From Bacteroidetes bacterium UBA6491 (GTDB lineage Bacteria > Bacteroidota > Bacteroidia > NS11-12g > UBA9320): DNA of 5,406 nt. The notes under the pieces were generated by a model. The model had not been told where the DNA came from. It worked only from the letters and a program-made list of their open reading frames with translations, and made no database searches. The stretch is from the NCBI GenBank assembly GCA_002436505.1, contig DJML01000134.1, positions 1-5,406 on the forward strand, written 5' to 3'. A program made the position numbers and the translations under genes. Shown here piece after piece: positions 1-5,406 of the stretch (the stretch's first letter is position 1; the number at the start of each line of letters is the position of its first letter).

Positions 1-864
1 TTAAGCACAAGCAGGTCAATGCTTTCGCATGATTTTCTGGCGCCTGTAAGTTCTTATCTTATTTACCCTGATATGCTCCAGAAATTCATACCCTTTCAGG
101 TCCCGAAATTTGACAGGGCTAAAATACTGGAACGATCCTGGGAACTTGCTTATGAGAAAGCGTTTAGTCCATCAGAATCAAATCTCTTTTCACAGCCATT
201 TGTTACTATCCAGCAAAGTGGTAAAGTACCTCATGTCATGCTAAACGGGACGCACGTTGAAAGCGGCTACAGAACAGTAGTAAGCGATATAGATATGTCC
301 GGCCACGATAAACAGAATTTATTTGACCTTGTCAGTATAATGGGGAATGAAATACCCGTCAGTACTGCTGTTGGATTAAGTGCGCGGTTCCCCTTTATCA
401 CTCCACCAGCGCTTGTTTACGACAAAAACAACCGTGAATGGGGCAACGTTGTTGATGGCGGATATTACGAGAATCTTGGTGCCACAACACTTGTGGAAAT
501 ATATAAGGATCTGCGGGAATACGCGAAAGACAAAGGCTTAAATGTCCGTTTTCACCTTGTATTTATCAGGAACACGAAAAGAACAAATGGCTTAGATCCT
601 ATTTCCGGTGTCATAGAATTTCAAAGTGCATTCAGGACCTTAGCTAACATCTGGGGAAATAACGGAGATGATGTGATACGAAGTGTTGAAGGTTATATTG
701 AGGATAACAATGACAGGCTTGTAATTGTAAAACTCATGAGGGATTCTCATGTGAACATTCCTTTAGGATGGTACCTTTCCAACGGATCAGTCGGAGAGAT
801 TGATAAATTATTGAACAATGTAAAGCCGATGTTGGATGAAGAGATCTTAACCTTTACCAAATAA
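1..864 (+). CDS. Patatin-like phospholipase family protein, C-terminal part (5' end outside window)
   Basis: The frame is open from base 1, so this is the last 287 codons of a longer gene. The ATG at 19 lies inside the conserved domain and is probably not the true start. Patatin-like enzymes are Ser-Asp hydrolases that cleave acyl esters of lipids. The nucleophile motif GxSxG and the oxyanion glycine loop normally lie in the N-terminal half and are not visible here. What can be seen is a family-like stretch around LSHDFLAPV, then ARFPFITPPAL, and then the DGG motif with the catalytic aspartate in VVDGGYYENLGA (Asp at about residue 146 counted from the ATG at 19). The following helix ends in a short C-terminal region without an obvious extra domain or membrane segment. 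In Bacteroidota relatives the N-terminal part can carry membrane segments, which cannot be tested here. The next gene starts 39 bases downstream on the same strand. The family call is good; the substrate is unknown. Confidence 0.8.
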   Translation, partial: LSTSRSMLSHDFLAPVSSYLIYPDMLQKFIPFQVPKFDRAKILERSWELAYEKAFSPSESNLFSQPFVTIQQSGKVPHVMLNGTHVESGYRTVVSDIDMSGHDKQNLFDLVSIMGNEIPVSTAVGLSARFPFITPPALVYDKNNREWGNVVDGGYYENLGATTLVEIYKDLREYAKDKGLNVRFHLVFIRNTKRTNGLDPISGVIEFQSAFRTLANIWGNNGDDVIRSVEGYIEDNNDRLVIVKLMRDSHVNIPLGWYLSNGSVGEIDKLLNNVKPMLDEEILTFTK

Positions 865-903
865 ATTTTGGCATAAGGTATCCCAGGTTTAAATTGCCGA
901 TAA

Positions 904-1665
904 ATGCAAGTTACTTTTCTTGGAACCGGGACTTCTCAAGGTGTACCTGTTATAGGTTGCCAGTGTCATGTTTGCCAGTCTGTGGATGTGCATGATAAAC
1001 GTCTGCGGAGTTCGGTACAGATCATCGCTGACGACGTTCATCTTGTCATCGACACTGGGCCGGATTTCAGGCAACAGATCTTACGTTCAGGTTTGCATAG
1101 ATTAGATGCCCTTCTGTTCACCCATGGACATAAGGATCATACAGCGGGTTTTGATGACATAAGAGCATTCAACTTTATTCAGCAAAAGGACATGGATGTT
1201 TATCTTGACGAGCGCGTTGAACAGATCATAAAAAAAGACTACGATTACATCTTTGCAACATACAAATACCCCGGGATCCCAAAGGCAAAACTGCATATTA
1301 TAGACAATAAACCGTTTAGCGTAAAAGGACTGCAGATCATTCCAATCCTTGTCTATCATTACAGATTACCGGTATTTGGATTCAGGATCAAAGATTTCAC
1401 CTATATAACGGATTGCAATCATATTCCGGATGAGGAAATGGAAAAGATAATGGGTTCTAAAGTTGTAGTACTGAATGCACTGCGAAAAGAAAAGCACATA
1501 TCCCATTTCAATCTTGAGGAAGCTCTCGAGATGATGGAAAAGATCAAACCTGAACAGGGGTATATCACCCATATCAGTCATCAGCTCGGCACCCATGACG
1601 AAATTAACAGGATCTTGCCCCCTAATATTAAATTAGCTCACGATGAGCTTGTTCTGCAATGGTGA
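904..1665 (+). CDS. MBL-fold metallo-hydrolase, PhnP-like (cyclic phosphate phosphodiesterase family)
   Basis: This 253-residue protein is a cytoplasmic metallo-beta-lactamase-fold hydrolase close to PhnP, which opens phosphoribosyl 1,2-cyclic phosphate in phosphonate breakdown. The N-terminus has the LGTGTSQGVPVIGC strand and loop, followed by Cys19, Cys21 and Cys24, matching the three cysteines of the structural zinc site of PhnP. The metal motif HxHxDH is THGHKDH (His74, His76, Asp78, His79), followed by GFDDIRAFN. Further likely ligands are His152 (VYHYRLPVFGFR), Asp170 (YITDCNHIP) and a histidine in THISHQLGTH (223-231). His201 in HISHF is also conserved in the family. All key residues are present, so it should be active. 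The start is fixed by an in-frame TAA at 901-903 directly before the ATG, and no ribosome-binding site is seen. No phn genes are nearby, so a role in phosphonate use is unproven. The gene end overlaps the glycosylase gene by 7 bases, which suggests co-translation. Confidence 0.9.
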   Translation: MQVTFLGTGTSQGVPVIGCQCHVCQSVDVHDKRLRSSVQIIADDVHLVIDTGPDFRQQILRSGLHRLDALLFTHGHKDHTAGFDDIRAFNFIQQKDMDVYLDERVEQIIKKDYDYIFATYKYPGIPKAKLHIIDNKPFSVKGLQIIPILVYHYRLPVFGFRIKDFTYITDCNHIPDEEMEKIMGSKVVVLNALRKEKHISHFNLEEALEMMEKIKPEQGYITHISHQLGTHDEINRILPPNIKLAHDELVLQW

Positions 1666-2255
1666 TAGCTAAAGATTTCTATCTTAGAACCGATGTCGTT
1701 TCGGTTGCTCGTGACCTGCTCGGAAAGCTGATATGCACCAGGGTCAATAATGAGGTCACAAAAGGTATAATAACGGAGGTAGAGGCATACAATGGCGTTC
1801 AGGACAGGGCATGTCACGCTTATGGCGGCAGGTTGACCGGCCGGACACAAGTTATGTTCGAAGAAGGCGGCATAGCATACGTTTATCTATGCTACGGCAT
1901 GCATCACTTGTTCAATGTAGTCGTTTCCCATCCCCACGATCCCAAAGCGATATTGGTAAGATCAATTGAGCCGTTATCAGGTGGAGGTGTGATGCTCATG
2001 CGTCGCAAACCTTCCGGACGCATTGACAGGTCGCTCACGAATGGACCCGGCAAATTAACTAAGGCACTTGGTATCAACATAAGTAATAATGGTATGGCTT
2101 TGGATTCGGAAGAACTTTGGATAGAGAACCATCTGAATATTTCAGACAATGACATTGTTACCACCACGCGCATTGGAATAAGTTACGCAGGTGAAGATGC
2201 ACTGCTTCCGTATCGGTTCTATATTAAAGGAAACGAATTTGTAAGCCGGTACTGA
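1659..2255 (+). CDS. mpg: DNA-3-methyladenine glycosylase (AAG/MPG family)
   Basis: This 198-residue enzyme belongs to the AAG/MPG (TIGR00567-type) family, which excises alkylated and deaminated purines such as 3-methyladenine and hypoxanthine to begin base excision repair. The length is normal for a bacterial member. Compared from memory with the human enzyme, the catalytic glutamate is Glu42 in TEVEAY (human Glu125), Tyr44 matches Tyr127, and His53 in CHAYGGR matches His136. The intercalating tyrosine is Tyr79 in CYGM (human Tyr162), Asn86 matches Asn169, and Arg101 in ILVRSIEPL matches Arg182. The C-terminus has the usual RIGISYAGEDALLPYRFY block. Nothing essential is missing. The ATG at 1659 overlaps the stop of the upstream hydrolase by 7 bases, and the protein begins with the family-typical FYLRTDVVSVARDLLGK region, so this start is favoured. 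Expression is probably coupled to the upstream gene. This family is distinct from AlkA and Tag. Confidence 0.95.
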   Translation: MVIAKDFYLRTDVVSVARDLLGKLICTRVNNEVTKGIITEVEAYNGVQDRACHAYGGRLTGRTQVMFEEGGIAYVYLCYGMHHLFNVVVSHPHDPKAILVRSIEPLSGGGVMLMRRKPSGRIDRSLTNGPGKLTKALGINISNNGMALDSEELWIENHLNISDNDIVTTTRIGISYAGEDALLPYRFYIKGNEFVSRY

Positions 2256-2256
2256 A

Positions 2257-2346
2257 TTATCCGCTTATCCTGGAGATCAGGACGAACAAAATTAAAGTGT
2301 TGATAATAAGAAAGCCTGTAAGGATTTTTAAGTGTTTAGCATTCAT
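2257..2346 (-). CDS. Possible small single-pass membrane peptide (29 residues), unrecognised
   Basis: An ATG (complement of 2344-2346) opens a 29-codon frame that ends at TAA (complement of 2257-2259). The predicted peptide has a short polar, positively charged start (MNAKHLK), then about 18 mostly hydrophobic residues (ILTGFLIINTLILFVLIS), then a short RISG tail. This is the layout of a single membrane-spanning peptide. It occupies most of the 163-base gap and ends one base short of the stop codon of the glycosylase gene on the opposite strand. The same frame stays open further upstream, antisense to msrC, but that part looks like a shadow of the real gene. No clear ribosome-binding site or promoter was found, which is uninformative in Bacteroidota. 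I do not recognise the peptide. An A/T-rich intergenic region can give such a frame by chance, so the call is tentative. Confidence 0.3.
   Translation of the reverse strand: MNAKHLKILTGFLIINTLILFVLISRISG
2268..2282 (+). terminator. Weak hairpin just after the glycosylase gene
   Basis: TCCTG (2268-2272) and CAGGA (2278-2282) form a perfect 5-base-pair stem around a 5-base loop, beginning 13 bases after the stop codon of the glycosylase gene. No run of T follows on either strand, so it does not look like a standard intrinsic terminator. It also lies within the possible small minus-strand ORF. It is recorded because it is the only hairpin noticed at this transcription-unit boundary; chance is a fair explanation. 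Confidence 0.15.
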
Positions 2347-2374
2347 CGTAGTAATTTTAAGTAGTGAAAATAAG

Positions 2375-2382
2375 TAGTATTG
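2375..2382 (+). promoter_or_regulatory. Possible Bacteroidota-type -7 element upstream of msrC
   Basis: TAGTATTG differs by one base from the Bacteroidota -7 consensus TAnnTTTG and lies 36 bases before the msrC ATG, in the gap where a promoter for the second plus-strand block would be expected. No convincing TTG is seen at the usual -33 distance, so the match is partial and may be chance. Confidence 0.2.
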
Positions 2383-2418
2383 TAAAACGAAGATATGGTA
2401 TTTATCCCAATTTAGCAA

Positions 2419-2901
2419 ATGGAAAGTGAGTTTAACACATTTGGTCTGACAAGAGATATAGCTGGTTATAAGACACTTGGAGAACAAATAGACAGCCTGC
2501 TCACCGGAGAAACAGACATGATAGCGAACCTTGCAAACGTCTCTGCCGTGATACATGCTTTTGGAAATTTCCATTGGGTAGGTTTTTACCTGGTCAAAGG
2601 GAACGAACTGGTTCTCGGGCCTTTTCAGGGACCTGTGGCATGCACAAGAATAGCCTATGGCAAAGGGGCTTGCGGCAAATCGTGGAAGGAAGACCGAACG
2701 TTCGTCCTTGAGAACGTGCATGAATTTGCGGATCACATTGCCTGCAGTCCATATTCTAATTCGGAAATTGTGATCCCTTTTCATAAGGACCATAAGATCG
2801 CCGGAGTACTCGATATTGACAGCGTCCATTTAAACGATTTCAGTGAAACTGACAGAACCGGGCTGGAGTCCATTGTACAAATTCTTGAGAAACACCTATG
2901 A
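2419..2901 (+). CDS. msrC: Free methionine-R-sulfoxide reductase (GAF-domain fRMsr)
   Basis: The 160-residue protein is a single GAF domain of the MsrC/fRMsr type, which reduces free (not protein-bound) methionine-R-sulfoxide in the cytoplasm, usually with thioredoxin as reductant. Diagnostic blocks are NFHWVGFYLV (50-59), LGPFQGPVACTRI (66-78), YGKGACGKSW (80-89) and HIACSPYSNSEIVIPF (106-121). The three conserved cysteines are Cys75, Cys85 and Cys109, with the same spacing as Cys84, Cys94 and Cys118 of the E. coli enzyme, so the redox chemistry should be intact. This separates it from GAF domains that act only as sensors. An in-frame TAG at 2413-2415 makes the ATG at 2419 the first possible ATG. 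No Shine-Dalgarno sequence is seen. The stop overlaps the start of the next gene as ATGA (2898-2901), so the transporter is probably translated by coupling to this gene. Confidence 0.94.
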   Translation: MESEFNTFGLTRDIAGYKTLGEQIDSLLTGETDMIANLANVSAVIHAFGNFHWVGFYLVKGNELVLGPFQGPVACTRIAYGKGACGKSWKEDRTFVLENVHEFADHIACSPYSNSEIVIPFHKDHKIAGVLDIDSVHLNDFSETDRTGLESIVQILEKHL

Positions 2902-4235
2902 CCTTTTCGAAAAGATATACCAGAATAATGGAGTGGTTGCTCCCCTCCCCTTTTGCTCTTGCATTCCTGCTGACATTAGTGACAGGGGTACTGGCTTACT
3001 TTTTCACAAATACCGCTGACGACATCTGGTATGCTGCATCTGTAGTCGGGTTCTGGGAACAGGGTGTCTGGGATCTCCTGACCTTTTCAATGCAGATGGT
3101 GCTGATCCTCATCTTAGGTCATACCCTTGCACTTTCCAAACCTGCGAGCCGAATCATTGACCTTACAGTTAACCGGTGTACAAGTAATACTAAAGCTGCC
3201 GTAATAATTACAATATCTGCTATAATAACGGGTTACCTGAACTGGGGACTGGGATTAGTATATGGTGCTGTTCTGGCCAGAAAAGTAGCAGAAAAGGGCC
3301 AGGAGAAGAACATTAAATTGAATTACCCGCTCCTGGCTGCCTGCGCATACGTATGTATGATGGTTTGGCATGGCGGATTCTCCGGTTCTGCTCCATTGGA
3401 CGTTTCAGGGGACCATCATAAACTTGTCGAACAGATAGGAGTTGTCGATACATCAATGACCATTTTGTCAGGGATGAATATAATAACCAGTATAATTATA
3501 CTTGTTGCTCTTCCTTCACTTGCTTTTTTACTAGCAAGGAAAAACAACTACACGCATGTTCATATTAAACCGCGAAGAATAAAGACCACAAGAACGGATG
3601 AAATTTCAGGGACGGATGTGCTGGACCATTCCCGCTTGTTTGGGTATTTTTTAGCGGCTCTTATCTTAACTGCTGCCATTCTTAAGATGGCCGGATCTTC
3701 ATCGGTCACGAAATTCTTTTCTTTGAACAATGTGAACCTGCTACTCTTTGGTCTTGCTGTTCTTGCCCATGGATCTTTTAATAGATTTTTATCTGCCATT
3801 AACGAAGCGGTTAAGGGGAGTGCGGGAATAATCATTCAATTTCCGCTGTACGCTGGTATTATGGGAATAATGAAATATTCAGGTCTGCTTGTACTTTTGG
3901 CCCAGGGTTTTATTAATATCTCAGATCCTGAGACATTCCCGGTATTTGCTATGATCAGCTCCGGAATAATAAACATCATAGTCCCAAGTGGTGGTGGTCA
4001 GTGGCAAATACAGGGTCCAGTGCTGATAGAAGCTGCACAACACCTGAATTATTCTGTTCCAAGGACCATAATGAGCCTTGCTTATGGCGACCAGCTCACA
4101 AATATGCTTCAACCTTTCTGGGCACTGCACCTCCTCTCGATCACAGGATTGAAGGCCAAAGACATTTTGCCCTATTCGGTCATATTCATGTTGGCAGGTG
4201 GATTGATATTTCTGTTTGGACTACTTGCGCTGTAG
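2898..4235 (+). CDS. atoE: AtoE-family short-chain fatty acid transporter
   Basis: This 445-residue integral inner-membrane protein matches the AtoE family (PF02667, TIGR00366), proposed to take up short-chain fatty acids such as acetoacetate or butyrate. E. coli AtoE is of similar length. Family blocks in order are WLLPSPFALAFLLTL (13-27), GVWDLLTFSMQMVLIL (56-71), the NWGLGLVYGA loop (115-124), the glycine-rich VWHGGFSGSAPL (156-167), GIIIQFPLYAGI (310-321), the very typical VPSGGGQWQIQGP (362-374) and QPFWALH (405-411). About ten or more hydrophobic segments are seen, including about 19-36, 60-78, 190-213, 247-265, 347-363 and 425-444, with a polar loop at about 215-245. The ATG sits in an ATGA overlap with the msrC stop. 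No atoDAB or beta-oxidation genes are in the window, so the true substrate is open. The symbol marks the family, not a proven equivalent. Confidence 0.92.
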   Translation: MTFSKRYTRIMEWLLPSPFALAFLLTLVTGVLAYFFTNTADDIWYAASVVGFWEQGVWDLLTFSMQMVLILILGHTLALSKPASRIIDLTVNRCTSNTKAAVIITISAIITGYLNWGLGLVYGAVLARKVAEKGQEKNIKLNYPLLAACAYVCMMVWHGGFSGSAPLDVSGDHHKLVEQIGVVDTSMTILSGMNIITSIIILVALPSLAFLLARKNNYTHVHIKPRRIKTTRTDEISGTDVLDHSRLFGYFLAALILTAAILKMAGSSSVTKFFSLNNVNLLLFGLAVLAHGSFNRFLSAINEAVKGSAGIIIQFPLYAGIMGIMKYSGLLVLLAQGFINISDPETFPVFAMISSGIINIIVPSGGGQWQIQGPVLIEAAQHLNYSVPRTIMSLAYGDQLTNMLQPFWALHLLSITGLKAKDILPYSVIFMLAGGLIFLFGLLAL

Positions 4236-4262
4236 CTATACCTGATAAAGTTCACCTTTCAT

Positions 4263-4299
4263 ATTTCGTTAGGCCCTTGTCGGATTTTTTATACGAAAT
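4263..4299 (+). promoter_or_regulatory. Inverted repeat in the leader of miaE
   Basis: ATTTCGT (4263-4269) and ACGAAAT (4293-4299) are perfect 7-base inverted repeats separated by 23 bases, including a TTTTTT run at 4285-4290. The right arm ends six bases before the preferred miaE ATG at 4306. It could be an operator, or an RNA hairpin limiting access to the start codon, or chance in A/T-rich DNA. No standard promoter or strong terminator is visible in this 70-base gap. Confidence 0.2.
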
Positions 4300-4305
4300 T
4301 TGCAT

Positions 4306-4887
4306 ATGCTTGGCCTTAAAATGGAAACGGATCCCCGGTGGGTGAACATTGCAGAGAAAACGATAGAGGAAATACTTACTGATCATGCATTCTGCGAACA
4401 AAAAGCAGCAACTTCAGGCATTTCATTGATCGTTCGCTTTAGTGAATATCCTGAAATCGTGGAAAAAGTAACACCTATTGTTGCTGAAGAGTGGGGCCAT
4501 TTCAGAAAGGTTATAAAAGAATTAAAGAAAAGGGGATTTGAATTAGGTAAGCAACGCAAGGACAAGTATGTTGCTAAACTCAATGAATTTGTTAAAAAAG
4601 GTGGATCAAAAGAAGATCAGCTTGTTGAACAATTGCTTGTATGCGCTATGATCGAAGCAAGAAGTTGTGAACGATTCAGATTGTTATCCCTCCATGTGTC
4701 CGAACCCGAAATGCGTGAATTCTATCATGAATTCATGGTCTCAGAAGCTGGTCATTACCGGCTATTCATTGATCTAGCCAAAAACTATAAACCGGAGGAT
4801 AAAGTTCGTCAGCGCTGGAACGAATTCCTTGAATATGAAGCAGGGATCATGAAATCAATGGAACTTCGCGGCGACAGGGTACACTGA
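4306..4887 (+). CDS. miaE: tRNA-(ms2io6A)-hydroxylase MiaE
   Basis: MiaE is a ferritin-like non-haem diiron monooxygenase that uses O2 to hydroxylate the isopentenyl group of ms2i6A at position 37 of tRNAs reading UNN codons. The 193-residue protein opens with the family block LGLKMETDPRWVNIAE and then EEILTDHAFCEQKAA. Likely iron ligands form two matching halves: Glu31 with Glu62 and His65 in EEWGHF, and Glu117 in IEARSCERFR with Glu147 and His150 in SEAGHY. The two Glu-to-ExxH spacings are nearly equal (31 and 30), as expected for a four-helix bundle. All ligands are present. A longer frame begins at a TTG at 4300, but the ATG at 4306 starts right at the conserved LGLK and is preferred. The gene lies 70 bases after atoE and may share its transcript. 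Its partners MiaA and MiaB must be encoded elsewhere. Its stop codon abuts that of the convergent DUF3347 gene. Confidence 0.95.
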   Translation: MLGLKMETDPRWVNIAEKTIEEILTDHAFCEQKAATSGISLIVRFSEYPEIVEKVTPIVAEEWGHFRKVIKELKKRGFELGKQRKDKYVAKLNEFVKKGGSKEDQLVEQLLVCAMIEARSCERFRLLSLHVSEPEMREFYHEFMVSEAGHYRLFIDLAKNYKPEDKVRQRWNEFLEYEAGIMKSMELRGDRVH

Positions 4888-4899
4888 TCATTGTCTGTC
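4873..4899. terminator. Possible hairpin spanning the two convergent gene ends
   Basis: GACAG (4873-4877) pairs with CTGTC (4895-4899), and ACA (4881-4883) pairs with TGT (4892-4894), with a three-base GGT bulge on the left arm and a loop that contains both stop codons (TGATCA, 4885-4890). This gives an 8-base-pair stem. A moderately T-rich stretch (CAGTTTATTT) follows on the plus strand, and no T-run follows on the minus strand. It is therefore a better candidate for ending miaE transcription than that of the minus-strand gene. The bulge and weak T-tract keep confidence low. Confidence 0.3.
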
Positions 4900-5406
4900 C
4901 AGTTTATTTACGATCTCTCCACATTCAAGCATCGCGCTTCCGAAGTACGGATTCTTAATTGACGAGTCGGTACTTAACCAGCTTGCTCCTTTGTTATCAT
5001 CGGCCATTGGGCAATACTGGACGTAGACCGTCCCTTTAAAAGAATGGGTCATTTCTGCATAGTGAATGAAACTTTTTGAAACCGACCAGAAAATGTCCCT
5101 GACAGATTCAAAATCAGATCCGTGTTCAATATGTTCCATTTGTTTCAACACATCAGAACGGAATAATTTCCAGTGTTTTTCGTGCCCTCCATTTATGTCT
5201 AAATTCATCTTATTCAAGATCTTAACAATTAAAATCCCGTTGTTTTTGGCCTCTTTCAGATCGTCTTTTGACAGAGCATCCTTCATTCCAAAGTACGCTT
5301 TGAACAAAGGTTGCATTGCGTTCAGTTGCTCATCCGGAAGGATCATATCATCCTTCTTTTCTTTCTGGTCTGACGCAGAAGGAACACCATTTACATGGTG
5401 ATGAAC
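4888..5406 (-). CDS. DUF3347 domain protein, probably metal-handling (N-terminus outside window)
   Basis: The minus-strand frame is open to the window edge, so 172 C-terminal codons are visible. An ATG (complement of 5344-5346) exists, but the upstream frame continues with HHHVNGVPSASDQKEKKDD, a histidine-containing, lysine- and acid-rich linker, so the protein probably begins further upstream. The rest matches DUF3347, an alpha-helical domain found in periplasmic or lipid-anchored Bacteroidota proteins and at the C-terminus of some CusB-like efflux adaptors. The signature is VYVQYCPMADDNKGASWLS, then IKNPYFGSAMLECGEIV. Counting from the internal ATG these contain Cys112, Met114, Met139 and Cys142, plausible soft-metal ligands such as for copper; His95, Met99 and His101 lie just before. 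Two forms are possible: a stand-alone DUF3347 lipoprotein or the tail of an RND efflux adaptor. The missing 5' part would decide. Metal binding is an inference from the family and residues. Confidence 0.82.
   Translation of the reverse strand, partial: VHHHVNGVPSASDQKEKKDDMILPDEQLNAMQPLFKAYFGMKDALSKDDLKEAKNNGILIVKILNKMNLDINGGHEKHWKLFRSDVLKQMEHIEHGSDFESVRDIFWSVSKSFIHYAEMTHSFKGTVYVQYCPMADDNKGASWLSTDSSIKNPYFGSAMLECGEIVNKLDRQ

Noticed and set aside
863..870. AAATTTTG resembling the Bacteroidota -7 element TAnnTTTG before the hydrolase gene
   Set aside because: It has one mismatch at the first base, no matching -33 TTG, and overlaps the upstream stop codon in a region where such A/T matches are common.
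2257..2829. A 190-codon minus-strand open frame covering much of msrC
   Set aside because: Most of it is antisense to msrC, whose conserved cysteines and GAF blocks make it the real gene. Only the last 29 codons, outside msrC, are kept as a tentative small ORF.
4300..4302. TTG as an upstream start for miaE
   Set aside because: It would add only two residues, while an ATG at 4306 lies exactly before the conserved LGLK opening of MiaE.
4001..4345. A 114-codon plus-strand open frame across the end of atoE and the start of miaE
   Set aside because: It overlaps two well-recognised genes in another frame and its translation resembles no protein family; it is a shadow frame.
4725..4740. Repeated GAATTC and the palindrome ATGAATTCAT
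   Set aside because: It lies inside miaE and is explained by the codons of REFYHEFM; no repeat structure extends beyond it.
5066..5401. A 111-codon plus-strand open frame opposite the DUF3347 gene
   Set aside because: It is antisense to a gene with a clear family signature and has a low-complexity Phe/Ser/Cys-rich translation typical of a shadow frame.

Overview
This window carries a compact run of ordinary chromosomal genes, almost certainly from a member of the Bacteroidota. That call is an inference. It rests on protein wording typical of the phylum (the PhnP-like hydrolase opening with a TSQGVPVIGC-type motif, the patatin-like protein, the DUF3347 protein), on the absence of Shine-Dalgarno sequences before any start codon, on A/T-rich leaders, and on a moderate GC content judged by eye. 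A free-living, oxygen-using organism would fit, because MiaE needs O2 and MsrC repairs oxidised methionine.

Layout. Bases 1-864 hold the 3' part of a patatin-like phospholipase gene that begins outside the window. After 39 bases comes an MBL-fold hydrolase of the PhnP type (904-1665), whose end overlaps by 7 bases a DNA-3-methyladenine glycosylase gene (1659-2255). The largest gap (2256-2418) separates this block from a second plus-strand block. It contains a possible 29-codon minus-strand ORF for a tiny membrane peptide, a weak hairpin and a weak Bacteroidota-like promoter element. The second block is msrC (free methionine-R-sulfoxide reductase, 2419-2901) joined by an ATGA stop/start overlap to an AtoE-family short-chain fatty acid transporter (2898-4235), followed after 70 bases by miaE (tRNA hydroxylase, start best placed at 4306, end 4887). 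A minus-strand gene for a DUF3347 protein (4888-5406, 5' end outside the window) converges on miaE, and the two stop codons touch with no base between them.

How the genes relate. They do not form a single pathway. Several are housekeeping or maintenance functions: alkylated-base repair, repair of oxidised free methionine and tRNA modification. The others concern lipid hydrolysis, fatty-acid uptake and probably metal handling. Gene overlaps suggest two transcription units on the plus strand. I see no mobile element, CRISPR array, RNA gene, phage gene or obvious undescribed system. The items most worth checking are the small membrane ORF, the zero-gap convergent gene ends with their hairpin, the coupled msrC-atoE pair and the unknown substrate of the PhnP-like enzyme.
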